Positions 17,679 through 27,010 of a DNA stretch of 64,000 bases are shown in pieces (the first letter of the stretch is position 1; each line of letters opens with the position of its first letter). The notes beneath the pieces are model-generated. The model saw only the letters and a program-made list of their open reading frames with translations, was not told the DNA's origin and made no database searches. The stretch lies in NCBI RefSeq assembly GCF_014650055.1, contig NZ_BMUF01000003.1, positions 1 to 64,000 of the forward strand. The letters are read 5' to 3'. Source of the stretch: Streptomyces malachitofuscus. GTDB taxonomy: Bacteria; Actinomycetota; Actinomycetes; Streptomycetales; Streptomycetaceae. Both the position numbers and the translations under genes were made by a program.

Positions 17679-18737
17679 ATGCCACCCCGACCGGCCGGAA
17701 CGCGCCCCACCCTGTCCCTGGTGGCCAGGACCGCCGGTACGAGCGTGCCCACCGTGTCCAAGGTGCTGCGAGGCGGGACCGACGTCTCGGCGGAGACGCG
17801 CGCGAGGGTCATGGAAGCCGTGCGGGCCGTCGGCTATACCCGCCGGGCCGGGTCCAAGAGCGAGAACGCGCGGGACGAGAACAGCTGGGCCGACGTGCTC
17901 GACCTCGTGGTCACCCATTTCGAGGGCTCCTGGGCGAACCTGCTGACAGCGGGGGTCGGGCGGGAAGCGGCGGCAGCGGGACTCGACGTCGTCATGACGC
18001 TCGCCGAACCGCAGGGCGACTGGGTGTCGAGGGTGCTGAGGAGGCGCACCCTCGGCGTGATCGGGACACTGGTCGATCCCGCGTCGGCCCAGTTCGGCGC
18101 GCTCTTCGCCGCCGGCGTTCCCGTGGTGCTGATCGACCCGATGAGCGCACCGCCGTCGGGGGTGTCGAGCGTCGGCGTGGCCAACTGGGAAGGCGGCCGC
18201 ATGGCCGCCGAACACCTGCTGTCCCTCGGACACACGCGGATGGGAGTGGTCGCCGGTCACGCCCGCCATCTCTTCAGCAGGGCGCGCGTCGACGGTTTCC
18301 GGGCGGCGGCCGACACGACGGCCGCCACCAGCGCCACGGTGTCGGTGGCCCACGGCGGATGGAACCGCGCCAAGGCGGCGACCGCCACCCACACCCTGCT
18401 CGACGGCGACCCGGGGATCACGGCGGTCTTCGCCTGCGCGGACTCCATGGCGCTCGGCGTCTACGACGCATTGAGCGCACGGGGCCTGCGCGTTCCCGAG
18501 GACATCAGCGTCGTCGGCTTCGACGACCTGCCCGAGGCGCAGTACATCACCCCCGGTCTGACGACCGTCAGACAGCCCAGCACCGAGCTGGGCGCCGCGG
18601 CGGTCAAGCTCCTGATCGAACTCGCCCGGGGCGAGGACGGCGGTGCCCGGCCCCCCGCCCGCATGAAGCTGGCGACCGAGCTGGTCGTCCGCGCCTCCAC
18701 CGCACCCGCCCCGGCGACCGCGGCACCGCGCCCGTGA
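17679..18737 (+). CDS. LacI-family sugar-responsive repressor
   Basis: A 352-residue regulator. Residues about 10-55 form the LacI helix-turn-helix (LSLVARTAGTSVPTVSKVLRG) and the rest is a periplasmic-binding-protein-like effector domain (GVIGTLVDP, ADSMALGVYDALSARG). It lies between a GH43 gene and a convergent sugar ABC operon (18-bp gap at 18738-18755), and probably represses both until a xylo- or arabino-sugar appears. The candidate operator CGCAA-g-TTGCG at 22114-22124 lies upstream of the transporter operon. Confidence 0.88.
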   Translation: MPPRPAGTRPTLSLVARTAGTSVPTVSKVLRGGTDVSAETRARVMEAVRAVGYTRRAGSKSENARDENSWADVLDLVVTHFEGSWANLLTAGVGREAAAAGLDVVMTLAEPQGDWVSRVLRRRTLGVIGTLVDPASAQFGALFAAGVPVVLIDPMSAPPSGVSSVGVANWEGGRMAAEHLLSLGHTRMGVVAGHARHLFSRARVDGFRAAADTTAATSATVSVAHGGWNRAKAATATHTLLDGDPGITAVFACADSMALGVYDALSARGLRVPEDISVVGFDDLPEAQYITPGLTTVRQPSTELGAAAVKLLIELARGEDGGARPPARMKLATELVVRASTAPAPATAAPRP

Positions 18738-18755
18738 CGCGAGCAGGCATGTCCG

Positions 18756-19649
18756 TCAGCCCTTCACGGCACCGGTGAGACCGCCGACGATGCGCTTCTC
18801 GAAGACCGAGAAGAAGACCAGGGCCGGCAGCATGGCGAGCGACGTGAAGGCGAGCACCTTCGCGGTGTCCGTGGAGTACTGCGAGGAGAACACCTGGACG
18901 CCGAGCGGCAGGGTGTAGTTCGCCTGCGAGTTGAGGACGTACAGCGGCAGCAGGTAGTTGTTCCAGCTGCCGATGAATCCGAGGATGCCGACGGTGACCA
19001 CACCGGGCAGCGAAAGCGGAACCACCATGCGGAAGAAGAAGCCGAGCCGGCTCATGCCGTCGATCGCGGCGGCCTCCTCGATCTCGTTCGGGATGGCTCT
19101 GAGGAACGGCACGAGGATGATGACGGTCGTCGGCAGGCCGAACGCGATCTGCGGGATGATCACGCCGAGCAGGTTGTCGACGAGGCCGAGGTCCTTGATG
19201 ACGAGGTACAGCGGAGTGATCGCGATGACCATCGGGAACATCAGGCCCGCGGCGAACAGGGAGTACATGGCGCCCTTGAGCCTGAAGTCGTAGCGTGCGA
19301 TCACGAAGCTCACCATCAGACCGAGGGCGACGATCCCGACGGTGCTGGTGATCGCGACGATCAGGGAGTTGGCGAACTCGCCCCAGAAAACCGTCGACTT
19401 CAGAATGCCGACGTAGTTGCCGACCACCCACGGGTGCGGCAGTGCGGCCGGCTCCGTGGTGATCTGAGCGTTGGTGCGGAATCCGCCGAGCACGATGTAG
19501 AGCACCGGTGCGATGCAGACGCCGACGAAGAGCAGCGCGATGAAGTAGGTGACCGGACTGCCCCACTTCTGCGGCCTGTCGCGGCGGCCGGCGGGTGCCT
19601 TCGACTCCGGCGCGGAGGACGCCCGGGAGGTGGCGGTCGTCGCGCTCAT
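18756..19649 (-). CDS. Carbohydrate ABC transporter permease (MalG type)
   Basis: A 297-residue inner-membrane permease with six helices. The cytoplasmic EAA loop is recognisable (EIEEAAAIDGMSRLGFFFRMVVP). The N-terminal soluble stretch of about 30 residues is usual for this family. ATG 19649 overlaps the upstream permease stop by one base (TGATG). It works with the MalF-type permease and the lipoprotein at 20682-21971. No ATPase is encoded in this operon; Streptomyces typically share the MsiK ATPase for such systems. Confidence 0.9.
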   Translation of the reverse strand: MSATTATSRASSAPESKAPAGRRDRPQKWGSPVTYFIALLFVGVCIAPVLYIVLGGFRTNAQITTEPAALPHPWVVGNYVGILKSTVFWGEFANSLIVAITSTVGIVALGLMVSFVIARYDFRLKGAMYSLFAAGLMFPMVIAITPLYLVIKDLGLVDNLLGVIIPQIAFGLPTTVIILVPFLRAIPNEIEEAAAIDGMSRLGFFFRMVVPLSLPGVVTVGILGFIGSWNNYLLPLYVLNSQANYTLPLGVQVFSSQYSTDTAKVLAFTSLAMLPALVFFSVFEKRIVGGLTGAVKG

Positions 19650-20671
19650 CACACGGTCCCTTCGGTGACGGCGCCCCTGAGGTCGCGGCGCAGGACGAAG
19701 CGCTGGTAGATCAGCGCGACGACGAGCGAGATCACGAACATCACGACCGCGACGGCGCTGCCGTATCCGTAGTTGCCCGCGTTGCGGCCCTGGGCGAGCA
19801 TGTAGATCGCCATGGTCGAGGTGCCCGCGGTGCCCGAGATGTACTGACCCCAGATGATGTACACGAGGTCGAACAGCTGCAGCGAGCCGATGATCGAGAG
19901 GAAGGCCCAGATGCGGATCGTGGGTCCCAGGAGCGGCAAGGTGATGCGGCGCTGGATCTGCCAGTAGGAGGCGCCGTCGATCTGCGCGGCCTCGAAGATC
20001 TCGTCGGGGATCGACTGCAGGCCGGCGAGCATGAGGATCACCGCGAAGCCCATGTACTTCCACGTGATGATGGCCATCAGCGTCCAGATGGCCAGGTCCG
20101 GGTCGGCGATCCAGTCGGCCTCCAGGGAGCCCAGGCCCATCCCGTGCAGCAGGTCGTTGACGGCCCCGTTGCTCTGCAGCATCAGGCTCCAGCCGGTGCC
20201 GACGATGATCTCGGAGATGATGTAGGGCACGAAGATCAGGACGCGGATCGCCGAGCGGCCGCGGATCCTCTGGTTGAGCAGGAGCGCGAGGACGATCGCC
20301 AGCGGACCCTGGATGACCAGTGAGAGCGCCAGGATCAGGCCGTTGTGCCACAGGACGTCGTGGAACGCGGGGTCGGTGAGGATCAGCTCGTAGTTGTTCA
20401 GGCCGACCCAGTCGGTGGGCTCTCCGTAGCCCTTCCACTGGTAGAAGCCGTAGTACGCGGCGAGCGCGACCGGGAGGATCACGAACGCCAGGAACGTGAT
20501 GATCGCCGGTGCCGACAGGACCGCGATCTCCAGTCGCATCCTGGCACGGCCCCGGCGGCGCGCGGCCGCTCGCGGCGGAGCCGGGGGCACGGACGAGTCC
20601 GCGTCCCCGGCTCCGGGCGTGCCCCGCGACCGGCGGCCGGCGGCCGCGTCAGTGCCCAGGGTGTCGCTCAT
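19649..20671 (-). CDS. Carbohydrate ABC transporter permease (MalF type)
   Basis: A 340-residue permease with about 55 low-complexity N-terminal residues, then six predicted helices and the EAA loop (EIFEAAQIDGASYWQIQRRITLP). It is the second gene of a three-gene import operon (binding protein, MalF-type, MalG-type). The gap to the upstream lipoprotein stop is about 10 bp, so the genes are almost certainly cotranscribed. Confidence 0.9.
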   Translation of the reverse strand: MSDTLGTDAAAGRRSRGTPGAGDADSSVPPAPPRAAARRRGRARMRLEIAVLSAPAIITFLAFVILPVALAAYYGFYQWKGYGEPTDWVGLNNYELILTDPAFHDVLWHNGLILALSLVIQGPLAIVLALLLNQRIRGRSAIRVLIFVPYIISEIIVGTGWSLMLQSNGAVNDLLHGMGLGSLEADWIADPDLAIWTLMAIITWKYMGFAVILMLAGLQSIPDEIFEAAQIDGASYWQIQRRITLPLLGPTIRIWAFLSIIGSLQLFDLVYIIWGQYISGTAGTSTMAIYMLAQGRNAGNYGYGSAVAVVMFVISLVVALIYQRFVLRRDLRGAVTEGTV

Positions 20672-20681
20672 GTCTGTTCGG

Positions 20682-21971
20682 TCAGCCCTTCTCGGCAGCG
20701 GCTTTGACGTCCTTGACGATGTCGGCGGCGGAGCCCTTGCCGGCCATCAGGTTCACGACGGCGATGTTCATGGCGTTGCCGACGTTCTGGCCGTACACCG
20801 TGTCGAGGAACTGCATCGAGTAGGCGGCCTTGTTGAATGCCTCCAGTGCCGAGATGTTGTAGGGCTCGGTGACCACCCCCTGCGCCGCCTTGTTCACCGG
20901 GACGGTGTCGAAGGCCTCGGCGTAGGCCTCCTGCTGCTCCTTGGTCACGACGAACCGGAGGAAGCCCAGCGCCTCCTTGGGGGCGTTCTTGGAGAGCGAG
21001 TATCCGCCGGCGCCGCCCATGATGGCGGTCGGGTCGCCCTTGCCGCCGGGCACGGAGGGGAAGGGGAACCAGCCCAGGTCGGGCAGCGGCTTCTTGTCCG
21101 GGGTCAGATCGGCGATCACGCCCGGGTTCCAGTTGCCCATGAGCTCCATGGCCGCCTTGTGGTTGGCGAGCATGCCCGCCGAGGATCCTGCGCCCTGCTG
21201 CGACGTCGCCGTCAGGAAACCCTTCTGGAAGGGTTCGGCCTCCAGGAGTTCGGCGAGGTCGTCACCGGCCTTGGTCCAGCACGGGTCGTCGAACGTGAGC
21301 GACTTGGCGGCCTCCTGCATGGTTTCCTGGCTGCACTCGCGCAGGGCGAAGTTGTAGTACCAGTGCGCGGCCGGCCAGGCGTCCTTGGCGCCGACCGCGA
21401 TCGGCGCGACGTTGATCGCCTTCAACTTCGCGATGACGTCCTTGAGTTCGTCCATCGACGTCGGCGGTGCCTCGATGCCGGCCTTCTTGAACAGGTCCTT
21501 GCTGTAGTAGATGCCCTCGGGCTGGGTGTCGAGCGGCATCGCGTAGACCTTGCCGTCGATCGAGACGCCTTCGAGGGCCGCCTCGCCCACGTTCGTCCTG
21601 TCGGTGCCGGTCAGTTCCAGCGCCTGGATCTGGCCGGCCTCGACCATGGCCCGCATCTTGCCGCCACCGCGCTGCAGGAAGATGTCGGGCGCGGAGTTCG
21701 AGTTGAGCGCGTTCTGCAGCTTGCCGTCGAGGTCCTCGTTCTGGACCGACTGGATCTTGATCGTGACGTCCGGGTGCAGGGCCTGGTACGCCTTGGCGGC
21801 GTCCCTCCAGTACTCCGCACCGCGCCCTTCCATCGCGTTCGTCCAGAGGGTCACCGTTCCCCGGCCACCGGACGAACCGCTGCCGTCGTCGCCCCCGGCG
21901 CAGCCGGCAGCGGCGAGTGCGATGCACAAGCCGACCGCGGCGACCGTCGCACCGCGGGTTCTCCTCATCAT
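20682..21971 (-). CDS. Sugar-binding lipoprotein of ABC transporter
   Basis: A 429-residue extracytoplasmic binding protein (family 1, MalE-like). It has a signal peptide with lipobox AAAGC (about residues 20-24) followed by a Gly/Ser linker. The body shows GTVTLWTNAMEG at the N-lobe edge and the usual alternating lobes. First gene of the import operon; its promoter region at 21972-22130 holds two TTGCGCAA palindromes. The substrate is inferred to be a xylan- or arabinan-derived oligosaccharide from the neighbouring GH43 enzyme. Confidence 0.88.
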   Translation of the reverse strand: MMRRTRGATVAAVGLCIALAAAGCAGGDDGSGSSGGRGTVTLWTNAMEGRGAEYWRDAAKAYQALHPDVTIKIQSVQNEDLDGKLQNALNSNSAPDIFLQRGGGKMRAMVEAGQIQALELTGTDRTNVGEAALEGVSIDGKVYAMPLDTQPEGIYYSKDLFKKAGIEAPPTSMDELKDVIAKLKAINVAPIAVGAKDAWPAAHWYYNFALRECSQETMQEAAKSLTFDDPCWTKAGDDLAELLEAEPFQKGFLTATSQQGAGSSAGMLANHKAAMELMGNWNPGVIADLTPDKKPLPDLGWFPFPSVPGGKGDPTAIMGGAGGYSLSKNAPKEALGFLRFVVTKEQQEAYAEAFDTVPVNKAAQGVVTEPYNISALEAFNKAAYSMQFLDTVYGQNVGNAMNIAVVNLMAGKGSAADIVKDVKAAAEKG

Positions 21972-22033
21972 CGTGGCAACTCCCTGATCTGTGGTCAGTG
22001 GACCGGTTGTCAGTGATCCGACTGTTCGTAATT

Positions 22034-22127
22034 TTGCGCAAACTAATCAGGTCAACTGTCAGGCAGGTGCAAGGTCTATCGCCGGAATTGAACGCAAGGC
22101 AACCAAGAGTTTTCGCAAGTTGCGCAA
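22034..22127. promoter_or_regulatory. Candidate LacI operators upstream of sugar ABC operon
   Basis: Two TTGCGCAA palindromes occur at 22034-22041 and 22120-22127, about 86 bp apart. The second is part of a CGCAA-g-TTGCG inverted repeat (22114-22124), the half-sites common to LacI-family operators. They lie 63-156 bp upstream of the binding-protein start and suit control by the LacI regulator at 17679-18737. Confidence 0.5.
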
Positions 22128-22144
22128 TCGTTACGGGTGTACGA

Positions 22145-22859
22145 TCAACGTTCGGCATGCCGAACGGCACTCCCGGCATGCGTGCCGCGATGTCCTGGGC
22201 GGGCAGCTCGCTCCTCAGCGAAAGGCTCGGCGGGACGAGCGCGGCCACCACCCGCGATCCACGCGTAGGGGGGAAGACCGCCGCAGCCCGTGGACCTGGC
22301 CTCCAGGGGTGCCCCGGCACACACCACGCCGACGACCGCCACGACGAGGAAGTAGCGAAGCCGCACCGGCCCGTCGATCCACGACACCTGCTCCGACTGC
22401 CCCGCACCGCGGACCGCCAGTGGCACCAGCCCGGCCACGACACCCGCGGCAGCCGTGGCCCACGCCCTCGTCACCGGTCGTGGCACACGGGGGACGGCCA
22501 GCGTGACGCCATGTGCGACCGGGCGAGGACCGCGAACCCGTGCACCAGACAGGCCGGCAGCCCGGCACGGGGCCCCGACAGGCGGAGCGCCGACAGTCCG
22601 ACTCCGCTCGCCGCCACGGACATGGCCGGCACGGACGAGGCATGGACCAGATCGACATGCTGGGCCGTGTGCCGTATCTGCGAGAGGTCGCGCTGCGCGA
22701 GCTGATGGGTGACGGACTCGTCTCCCCGCAGGGTGTTCTTCCTGCGGATGCCCCAGAGCCCGGGAGCGATGGTCCGCAGTAGGGGCGCGAGGGCGACAAC
22801 GCTCCGGGTCGGGACATCGACGACGGGGCCTTTCAGCAGGGGCGAGGAAGCCCCGCCGG
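22145..22859 (-). other. Possible small membrane-protein gene plus upstream remnant
   Basis: Between the sugar operon and the two-component system there is no clear gene. On the minus strand, a 109-codon frame (GTG 22474 to 22145) encodes two hydrophobic stretches (ATAAAGVVAGLVPLAVRG and RLRYFLVVAVVGVVCAG). It overlaps, in GTGA fashion, the stop (22471-22473) of another frame open from about 22859 that contains the coding-like TIAPGLWGIRRKNTLRGDE but has no start codon before GTG 22632. The coupling and codon bias hint at a decayed two-gene unit; the family is not recognised. Confidence 0.25.
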
Positions 22860-22885
22860 CGTGCCCGTACCTCGTTCACCGGCCG

Positions 22886-22911
22886 CTGATCCAACCTGAC
22901 CGGTTGATCAG
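22886..22911. promoter_or_regulatory. Inverted repeat before response-regulator gene
   Basis: CTGATC(c)AACC ... GGTTGATCAG forms an imperfect inverted repeat with one bulged base, 35 bp upstream of the response-regulator start. It is a plausible autoregulatory binding site for that protein; there is no direct evidence beyond symmetry and position. Confidence 0.4.
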
Positions 22912-22945
22912 GAAGGCGGGTCGGTGCTGTGCGAGGCTCCACCGC

Positions 22946-23626
22946 ATGCGGATACTCGTGGTCGAAGACGAGGTCGACCTGGCCCACACGCTGCGCACCG
23001 GCCTGACCGCCGAGGGCTACACCGTCGACCTCGCCCATGACGGCCGGCAGGCGCTGTGGATGGCCCGGACCGGCGAATACGGGCTGCTCCTACTGGACTT
23101 GATGCTGCCGGGGCTCAACGGTTACAAGGTCTGCGCCCAGTTGCGCCGGGAGGGCAACCCGACTCCCATCCTCGTGCTCACGGCCAAGGACGGGGAGTGG
23201 GACCAGGCGGAGGCTCTGGACACGGGGGCCGACGACTACCTGGCCAAGCCCTTCTCCTACCCGGTGCTCGTCGCACGGCTGCGGGCCCTGGTCCGACGGG
23301 CCGTGACGGCCGCACCACCCGTACTCGCCGTCGGTGACCTGTCGTTGGACGTCGCCACCCGAGTGTGCCGTCGGGCCGGGACCCGGGTGGACCTCACCCC
23401 CAGGGAGTTCGCCGTGCTGGAACTGCTCGCTCGCCGGGCGGGCCAGGCGGTCACCAAGGGGGATCTGCTCTGTCACGCGTGGCCCGACGAGGCGCTGGAT
23501 CCCAACCTGGTGGAGGCACGCGTCAGTTCGCTGCGCAAGAAGGTGGACGCCGCGTTCCACCGGAAGTCCCTGCAGACCGTACGGGGCATCGGCTATCGAT
23601 TGGTGGACGACCGTGAACGACTCTGA
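22946..23626 (+). CDS. OmpR-family response regulator
   Basis: A 226-residue two-component regulator. The receiver domain has acidic residues in VVEDEVD, phospho-acceptor Asp51 in LLLLDLMLPG and the conserved Lys of LAKPFSYPVL. A winged-helix DNA-binding domain follows (about 125-220, ending VRGIGYRL). ATG 22946 gives the normal family start. It overlaps the kinase gene by 14 bp. Its target genes are not obvious; the flanking sugar transporters are candidates. Confidence 0.9.
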   Translation: MRILVVEDEVDLAHTLRTGLTAEGYTVDLAHDGRQALWMARTGEYGLLLLDLMLPGLNGYKVCAQLRREGNPTPILVLTAKDGEWDQAEALDTGADDYLAKPFSYPVLVARLRALVRRAVTAAPPVLAVGDLSLDVATRVCRRAGTRVDLTPREFAVLELLARRAGQAVTKGDLLCHAWPDEALDPNLVEARVSSLRKKVDAAFHRKSLQTVRGIGYRLVDDRERL

Positions 23627-25100
23627 GACGCGCCGCCGCTGGTGGCCCCGTTCGGTACGAGCCCGTGCGGCGCTGGCCGCCGCCGTGGCCGCCGCCGTCC
23701 TCCTGGCCGGCATCGGCTGGTGGGTGCACCGCGAGGTCTACCGCAAGAGCACCCAGGTCGCCGCCGAGCAGGCCGCGGTCCATGTCTGGTCGCTCGTCGA
23801 ACAGTTGAAGGAGGGGGTGGTCCCCACACGCACGAGCATCGTGCCGTACGAGGTCGTGGCGACCGGTCGGCGCACCGCCGTCGCCTACGGCGGAGGCATG
23901 GACGACTTCCGTCCCGGCACCCGGCACGTCATGCCCTCTCCGACCGGACGAGGGGCGCCCGGCCACGTCCGGCTGCCGGTGAACCGTGACTACAACCCCG
24001 GACTCAAGGGTGACGTGGCCGGCGGAATCCAGCAGATCGTCTCGGCCGACATCGAACCCGGCGAACTGAGCGGCGAAGCGGCCGCCGCGCTGGGCGTCGC
24101 CGACGACGCCAGGGTGCGGGTCTATGTGGTGGTGCTCCCCAGCGCGGCCAAGGACATCACCGAGAGCACCGACGGCATGTTGCTGCGGGCCGGCCTCGTC
24201 GGCCTCGTACTGATCGCCGCCGTCGCCTACTTCACCGTCCGCATCGCCCTCCGGCCGGTCGAAGCCATACGCGTGCTCACCGCCTCGGTCACCGCGAACG
24301 ACCCGCGCGAACGCGTCACCGTCCCCGCCACCGGCCATGAGATCACCGCCCTGGCCACCACCATCAACACCACCCTCCAGCGCCTCGACAACGCCGCCGC
24401 CCAGCAGCGTCGCTTCGTCGCGGACGCCGCCCACGAACTGCGCAGCCCCCTCACCACCCTGCTGACCAGCCTGGAGGTGGCGCTCGCCTATCCGGAACGC
24501 GCCGACTGGCCCGCCGCGGCCACCACTGCCGCACGACAGACCCGCCGGCTACAGGCGCTCGCCGAGGACCTGCTGCTCCTGGCCCGCCTCGACACGCGTG
24601 CCCCCACGGCCGACGGTACGGAACCCGTCGACCTGACCGCTCTCGCCTCTCGGGTGGCCGAGCAATACCCCTCCACCGAACGGCCGTTGACCCTCAGCTG
24701 CGACGGCACCGCCCCCGCATACGCCCGCGGAAACCCCGACGACCACGAGCGGCTGCTGCGCAACCTCATCGACAACGCCGCCCGCCACGCCGCACACCGC
24801 ATCCAGATCACCGTCCGGAACCAGGACGACCAGGTCGTCCTCACGGTGCACGACGACGGACCGGGCGTGCCCGTCGAGGACGCCGAGCGCATCTTCGAGC
24901 GCTTCGTCCGACTCGACGACGCCCGCTCCCGCGACCAGGGCGGCACCGGCCTGGGCCTCGCCATCGCCCGCGACCTGGCCCACCGCCACGGAGGCACCCT
25001 CACCCTCACTCCCCAGACCCTCGGAGCGTGCTTCGAACTGCGTCTGCCGCAGGCCCCCGCTCCGGCCGAGGAACGACGTACGAGTGCGGTCAGCCCTTGA
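23613..25100 (+). CDS. Sensor histidine kinase
   Basis: A 495-residue membrane kinase. There is a first helix at about 17-35, an extracytoplasmic sensor region of roughly 150 residues, a second helix at about 190-212, then a HAMP linker. The H-box is ADAAHELRSPL with His274, the N-box NLIDNAARHA, and the G boxes DDGPGV and GGTGLGLAIA. It starts with GTG inside the end of the response-regulator gene (14-bp overlap), so the pair is translationally coupled. The 3' end overlaps the convergent permease gene by 11 bp. The signal sensed is unknown. Confidence 0.9.
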   Translation: MNDSETRRRWWPRSVRARAALAAAVAAAVLLAGIGWWVHREVYRKSTQVAAEQAAVHVWSLVEQLKEGVVPTRTSIVPYEVVATGRRTAVAYGGGMDDFRPGTRHVMPSPTGRGAPGHVRLPVNRDYNPGLKGDVAGGIQQIVSADIEPGELSGEAAAALGVADDARVRVYVVVLPSAAKDITESTDGMLLRAGLVGLVLIAAVAYFTVRIALRPVEAIRVLTASVTANDPRERVTVPATGHEITALATTINTTLQRLDNAAAQQRRFVADAAHELRSPLTTLLTSLEVALAYPERADWPAAATTAARQTRRLQALAEDLLLLARLDTRAPTADGTEPVDLTALASRVAEQYPSTERPLTLSCDGTAPAYARGNPDDHERLLRNLIDNAARHAAHRIQITVRNQDDQVVLTVHDDGPGVPVEDAERIFERFVRLDDARSRDQGGTGLGLAIARDLAHRHGGTLTLTPQTLGACFELRLPQAPAPAEERRTSAVSP

Positions 25101-25932
25101 CGGCGGAGCTCGCCACCCCTTGGACGAACCAGCGCTGGAAGAAGGCGAAGACGACGAGGACCGGCAGGACGAGCAGGACGCCGAAGGCGAGGATCTGGCC
25201 CCAGTCCGGGGGCTGCTGTCCCTGGAAGACGCTCATCTCCAGGGGGAGGGGACGCACCGACGGGTCGGACACCATCAGCACCGGCCACAGGAAGGAGCCC
25301 CACTGGATGAGGAAGGTGAGGATCGCGACCGAGGCGAACACCGGCCTGGACATCGGCACGACGACCGCGAAGAAGGTGCGCCAGGGCCCCGCGCCGTCCA
25401 GTCGGGCCGCCTCCTCGATGCTCGGCGGGATCTTCCGGAAGAACGTGTGGAACTGGTAGACGGCGAAGGCGTTGGCGACGAACGGCAGCGCCTGGATGAA
25501 CAGGGTGTTGCGCTGACCGTTGAACATGTAGAACAGCGGCACCGCCACCGACTCGAACGGGATCAGCATCAGCAGCAGGACGAGGGTGAACACCGCGTTC
25601 CGGCCACGCCACTTCAGTCGGGTGAGCCCGTACGCGGCCATCGAGTTGACGAGCAGTCCGCCCGTCACCACCACGAACGACAGCAGCACGGACACGCCCA
25701 TGAACTGCCAGAAGTACCCGGTGCTGTCGGAGTCGAGACTGTCGAGTACGGCGGCGTAGTTGTCGAAGGAGAGGTGGGTGGGCAGGAAGCCGGACAGGCC
25801 GTTCAGGACCTCGTCGGACGGCTTGAGACTGCCGAGGAAGAGATAGAGCGCGGGCAGGGCGAAGACGAACGCCAGGACGCTCAGGACGGTGTAGTCGAGG
25901 ACGCGGCGTACGGGTGTACGGGTCAGGGCCAT
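25090..25932 (-). CDS. Carbohydrate ABC transporter permease (MalG type)
   Basis: A 280-residue six-helix permease with EAA loop (SIEEAARLDGAGPWRTFFAVVVP). Last gene of a second sugar-import operon (27011-28354 binding protein, 25940-26932 MalF-type, this gene). Only 7 bp separate it from the upstream permease. No ATPase gene accompanies it, again suggesting use of a shared ATPase such as MsiK. Confidence 0.9.
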   Translation of the reverse strand: MALTRTPVRRVLDYTVLSVLAFVFALPALYLFLGSLKPSDEVLNGLSGFLPTHLSFDNYAAVLDSLDSDSTGYFWQFMGVSVLLSFVVVTGGLLVNSMAAYGLTRLKWRGRNAVFTLVLLLMLIPFESVAVPLFYMFNGQRNTLFIQALPFVANAFAVYQFHTFFRKIPPSIEEAARLDGAGPWRTFFAVVVPMSRPVFASVAILTFLIQWGSFLWPVLMVSDPSVRPLPLEMSVFQGQQPPDWGQILAFGVLLVLPVLVVFAFFQRWFVQGVASSAVKG

Positions 25933-25939
25933 GGGTCTG

Positions 25940-26932
25940 TCAGTCCTCGTTGTCGGGCCGGACGACGCGGCGCTGGACGAGTGTCAGGGCTACGACGATC
26001 AGGAAGAACACGACCGTGACGGCCGAGGCCTGGCCGATGTCGTTCTGGTCGAAGGCGGTGGTGACGGCCTGGTACATCACCGTGCGGGTGGCGTCCTCGT
26101 CCAGTCCGCCGCCCCGGATGAGGATGTACACCTGGTCGAAGACCCGGAAGGACAGCACCGAGGTCAGCATCGCGACGAACACCAGGGTGCCGCGGATGCC
26201 GGGCAGGGTGACGTGCCGGAACCGCTGCCACCGTGTGGCCCGGTCCAGCGCGGCGGCCTCGTAGAGCTCTCCCGGGATCTGCTGGAGGCCGGCCAGCAGG
26301 ATGACCATCTGGAAGCCCACGCCCTGCCACACCGACAGCACGACGATCGAGCCCATCGCGGTGAGGCCGTCGCCGAGCCAGTCGAAGGCGCCCCAGTTGC
26401 CGAAACTCACCGCGTTCAGCGCGGAGTTGAGCATGCCCTGCTCGCTGCGGGCCAGGATCAGCCGCCAGATCACGGCGACCAGCGCCATCGGGAAGACGAC
26501 CGGCATGAAGAAGAAGGACCGGAACAGTCCGATGGCCTTCAGCTTGCGGTTGAGCAGGATCGCCAGCGCCAGCGCGAGTCCGGTCTGGAGGGGTACGACG
26601 ACCGCGGCGAAGGTCAGGTTGTTCAGCAGCGCCCGCAGGAACGGGCCCGACAGGTCGGGGTCGGTGAACAGACGCCGGTAGTGCTCCACGCCGAAGAAGG
26701 CGGGTTCCAGGGGCGAGCCGAGGCGGACGTTGTAGAAGGAGAGCACCACGGCGTAGCCGAACGGGACGCCGACGAAGGCGATCAGTCCGACGACGGCCGG
26801 CGCGGACATCAGCAGCCCGTGCAGTCCGTCGCGGTTGCCGCGCGGGCGGCGCGAGGCTTTCGCGGAGGGCGCGGTCGAGGCGGCCTGCGCCCGCCCAGGG
26901 GCGGCGGCGTGTGCGGGTTCCACGGTTTTCAC
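25940..26932 (-). CDS. Carbohydrate ABC transporter permease (MalF type)
   Basis: A 330-residue permease; about 40 N-terminal residues are soluble and Ala-rich, then six helices follow with EAA loop (ELYEAAALDRATRWQRFRHVTLP). Second gene of the GH32-associated sugar operon; 78 bp after the binding-protein stop. It pairs with the permease at 25090-25932. Confidence 0.9.
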   Translation of the reverse strand: MKTVEPAHAAAPGRAQAASTAPSAKASRRPRGNRDGLHGLLMSAPAVVGLIAFVGVPFGYAVVLSFYNVRLGSPLEPAFFGVEHYRRLFTDPDLSGPFLRALLNNLTFAAVVVPLQTGLALALAILLNRKLKAIGLFRSFFFMPVVFPMALVAVIWRLILARSEQGMLNSALNAVSFGNWGAFDWLGDGLTAMGSIVVLSVWQGVGFQMVILLAGLQQIPGELYEAAALDRATRWQRFRHVTLPGIRGTLVFVAMLTSVLSFRVFDQVYILIRGGGLDEDATRTVMYQAVTTAFDQNDIGQASAVTVVFFLIVVALTLVQRRVVRPDNED

Positions 26933-27010
26933 GGGAGTTCCTCTTTCCGGCGGGGCGGGCCGCGGCGGTCAGGTCGCCGGGGCCCGCCCCGGCCGATGCG
27001 TCCTGCGGGG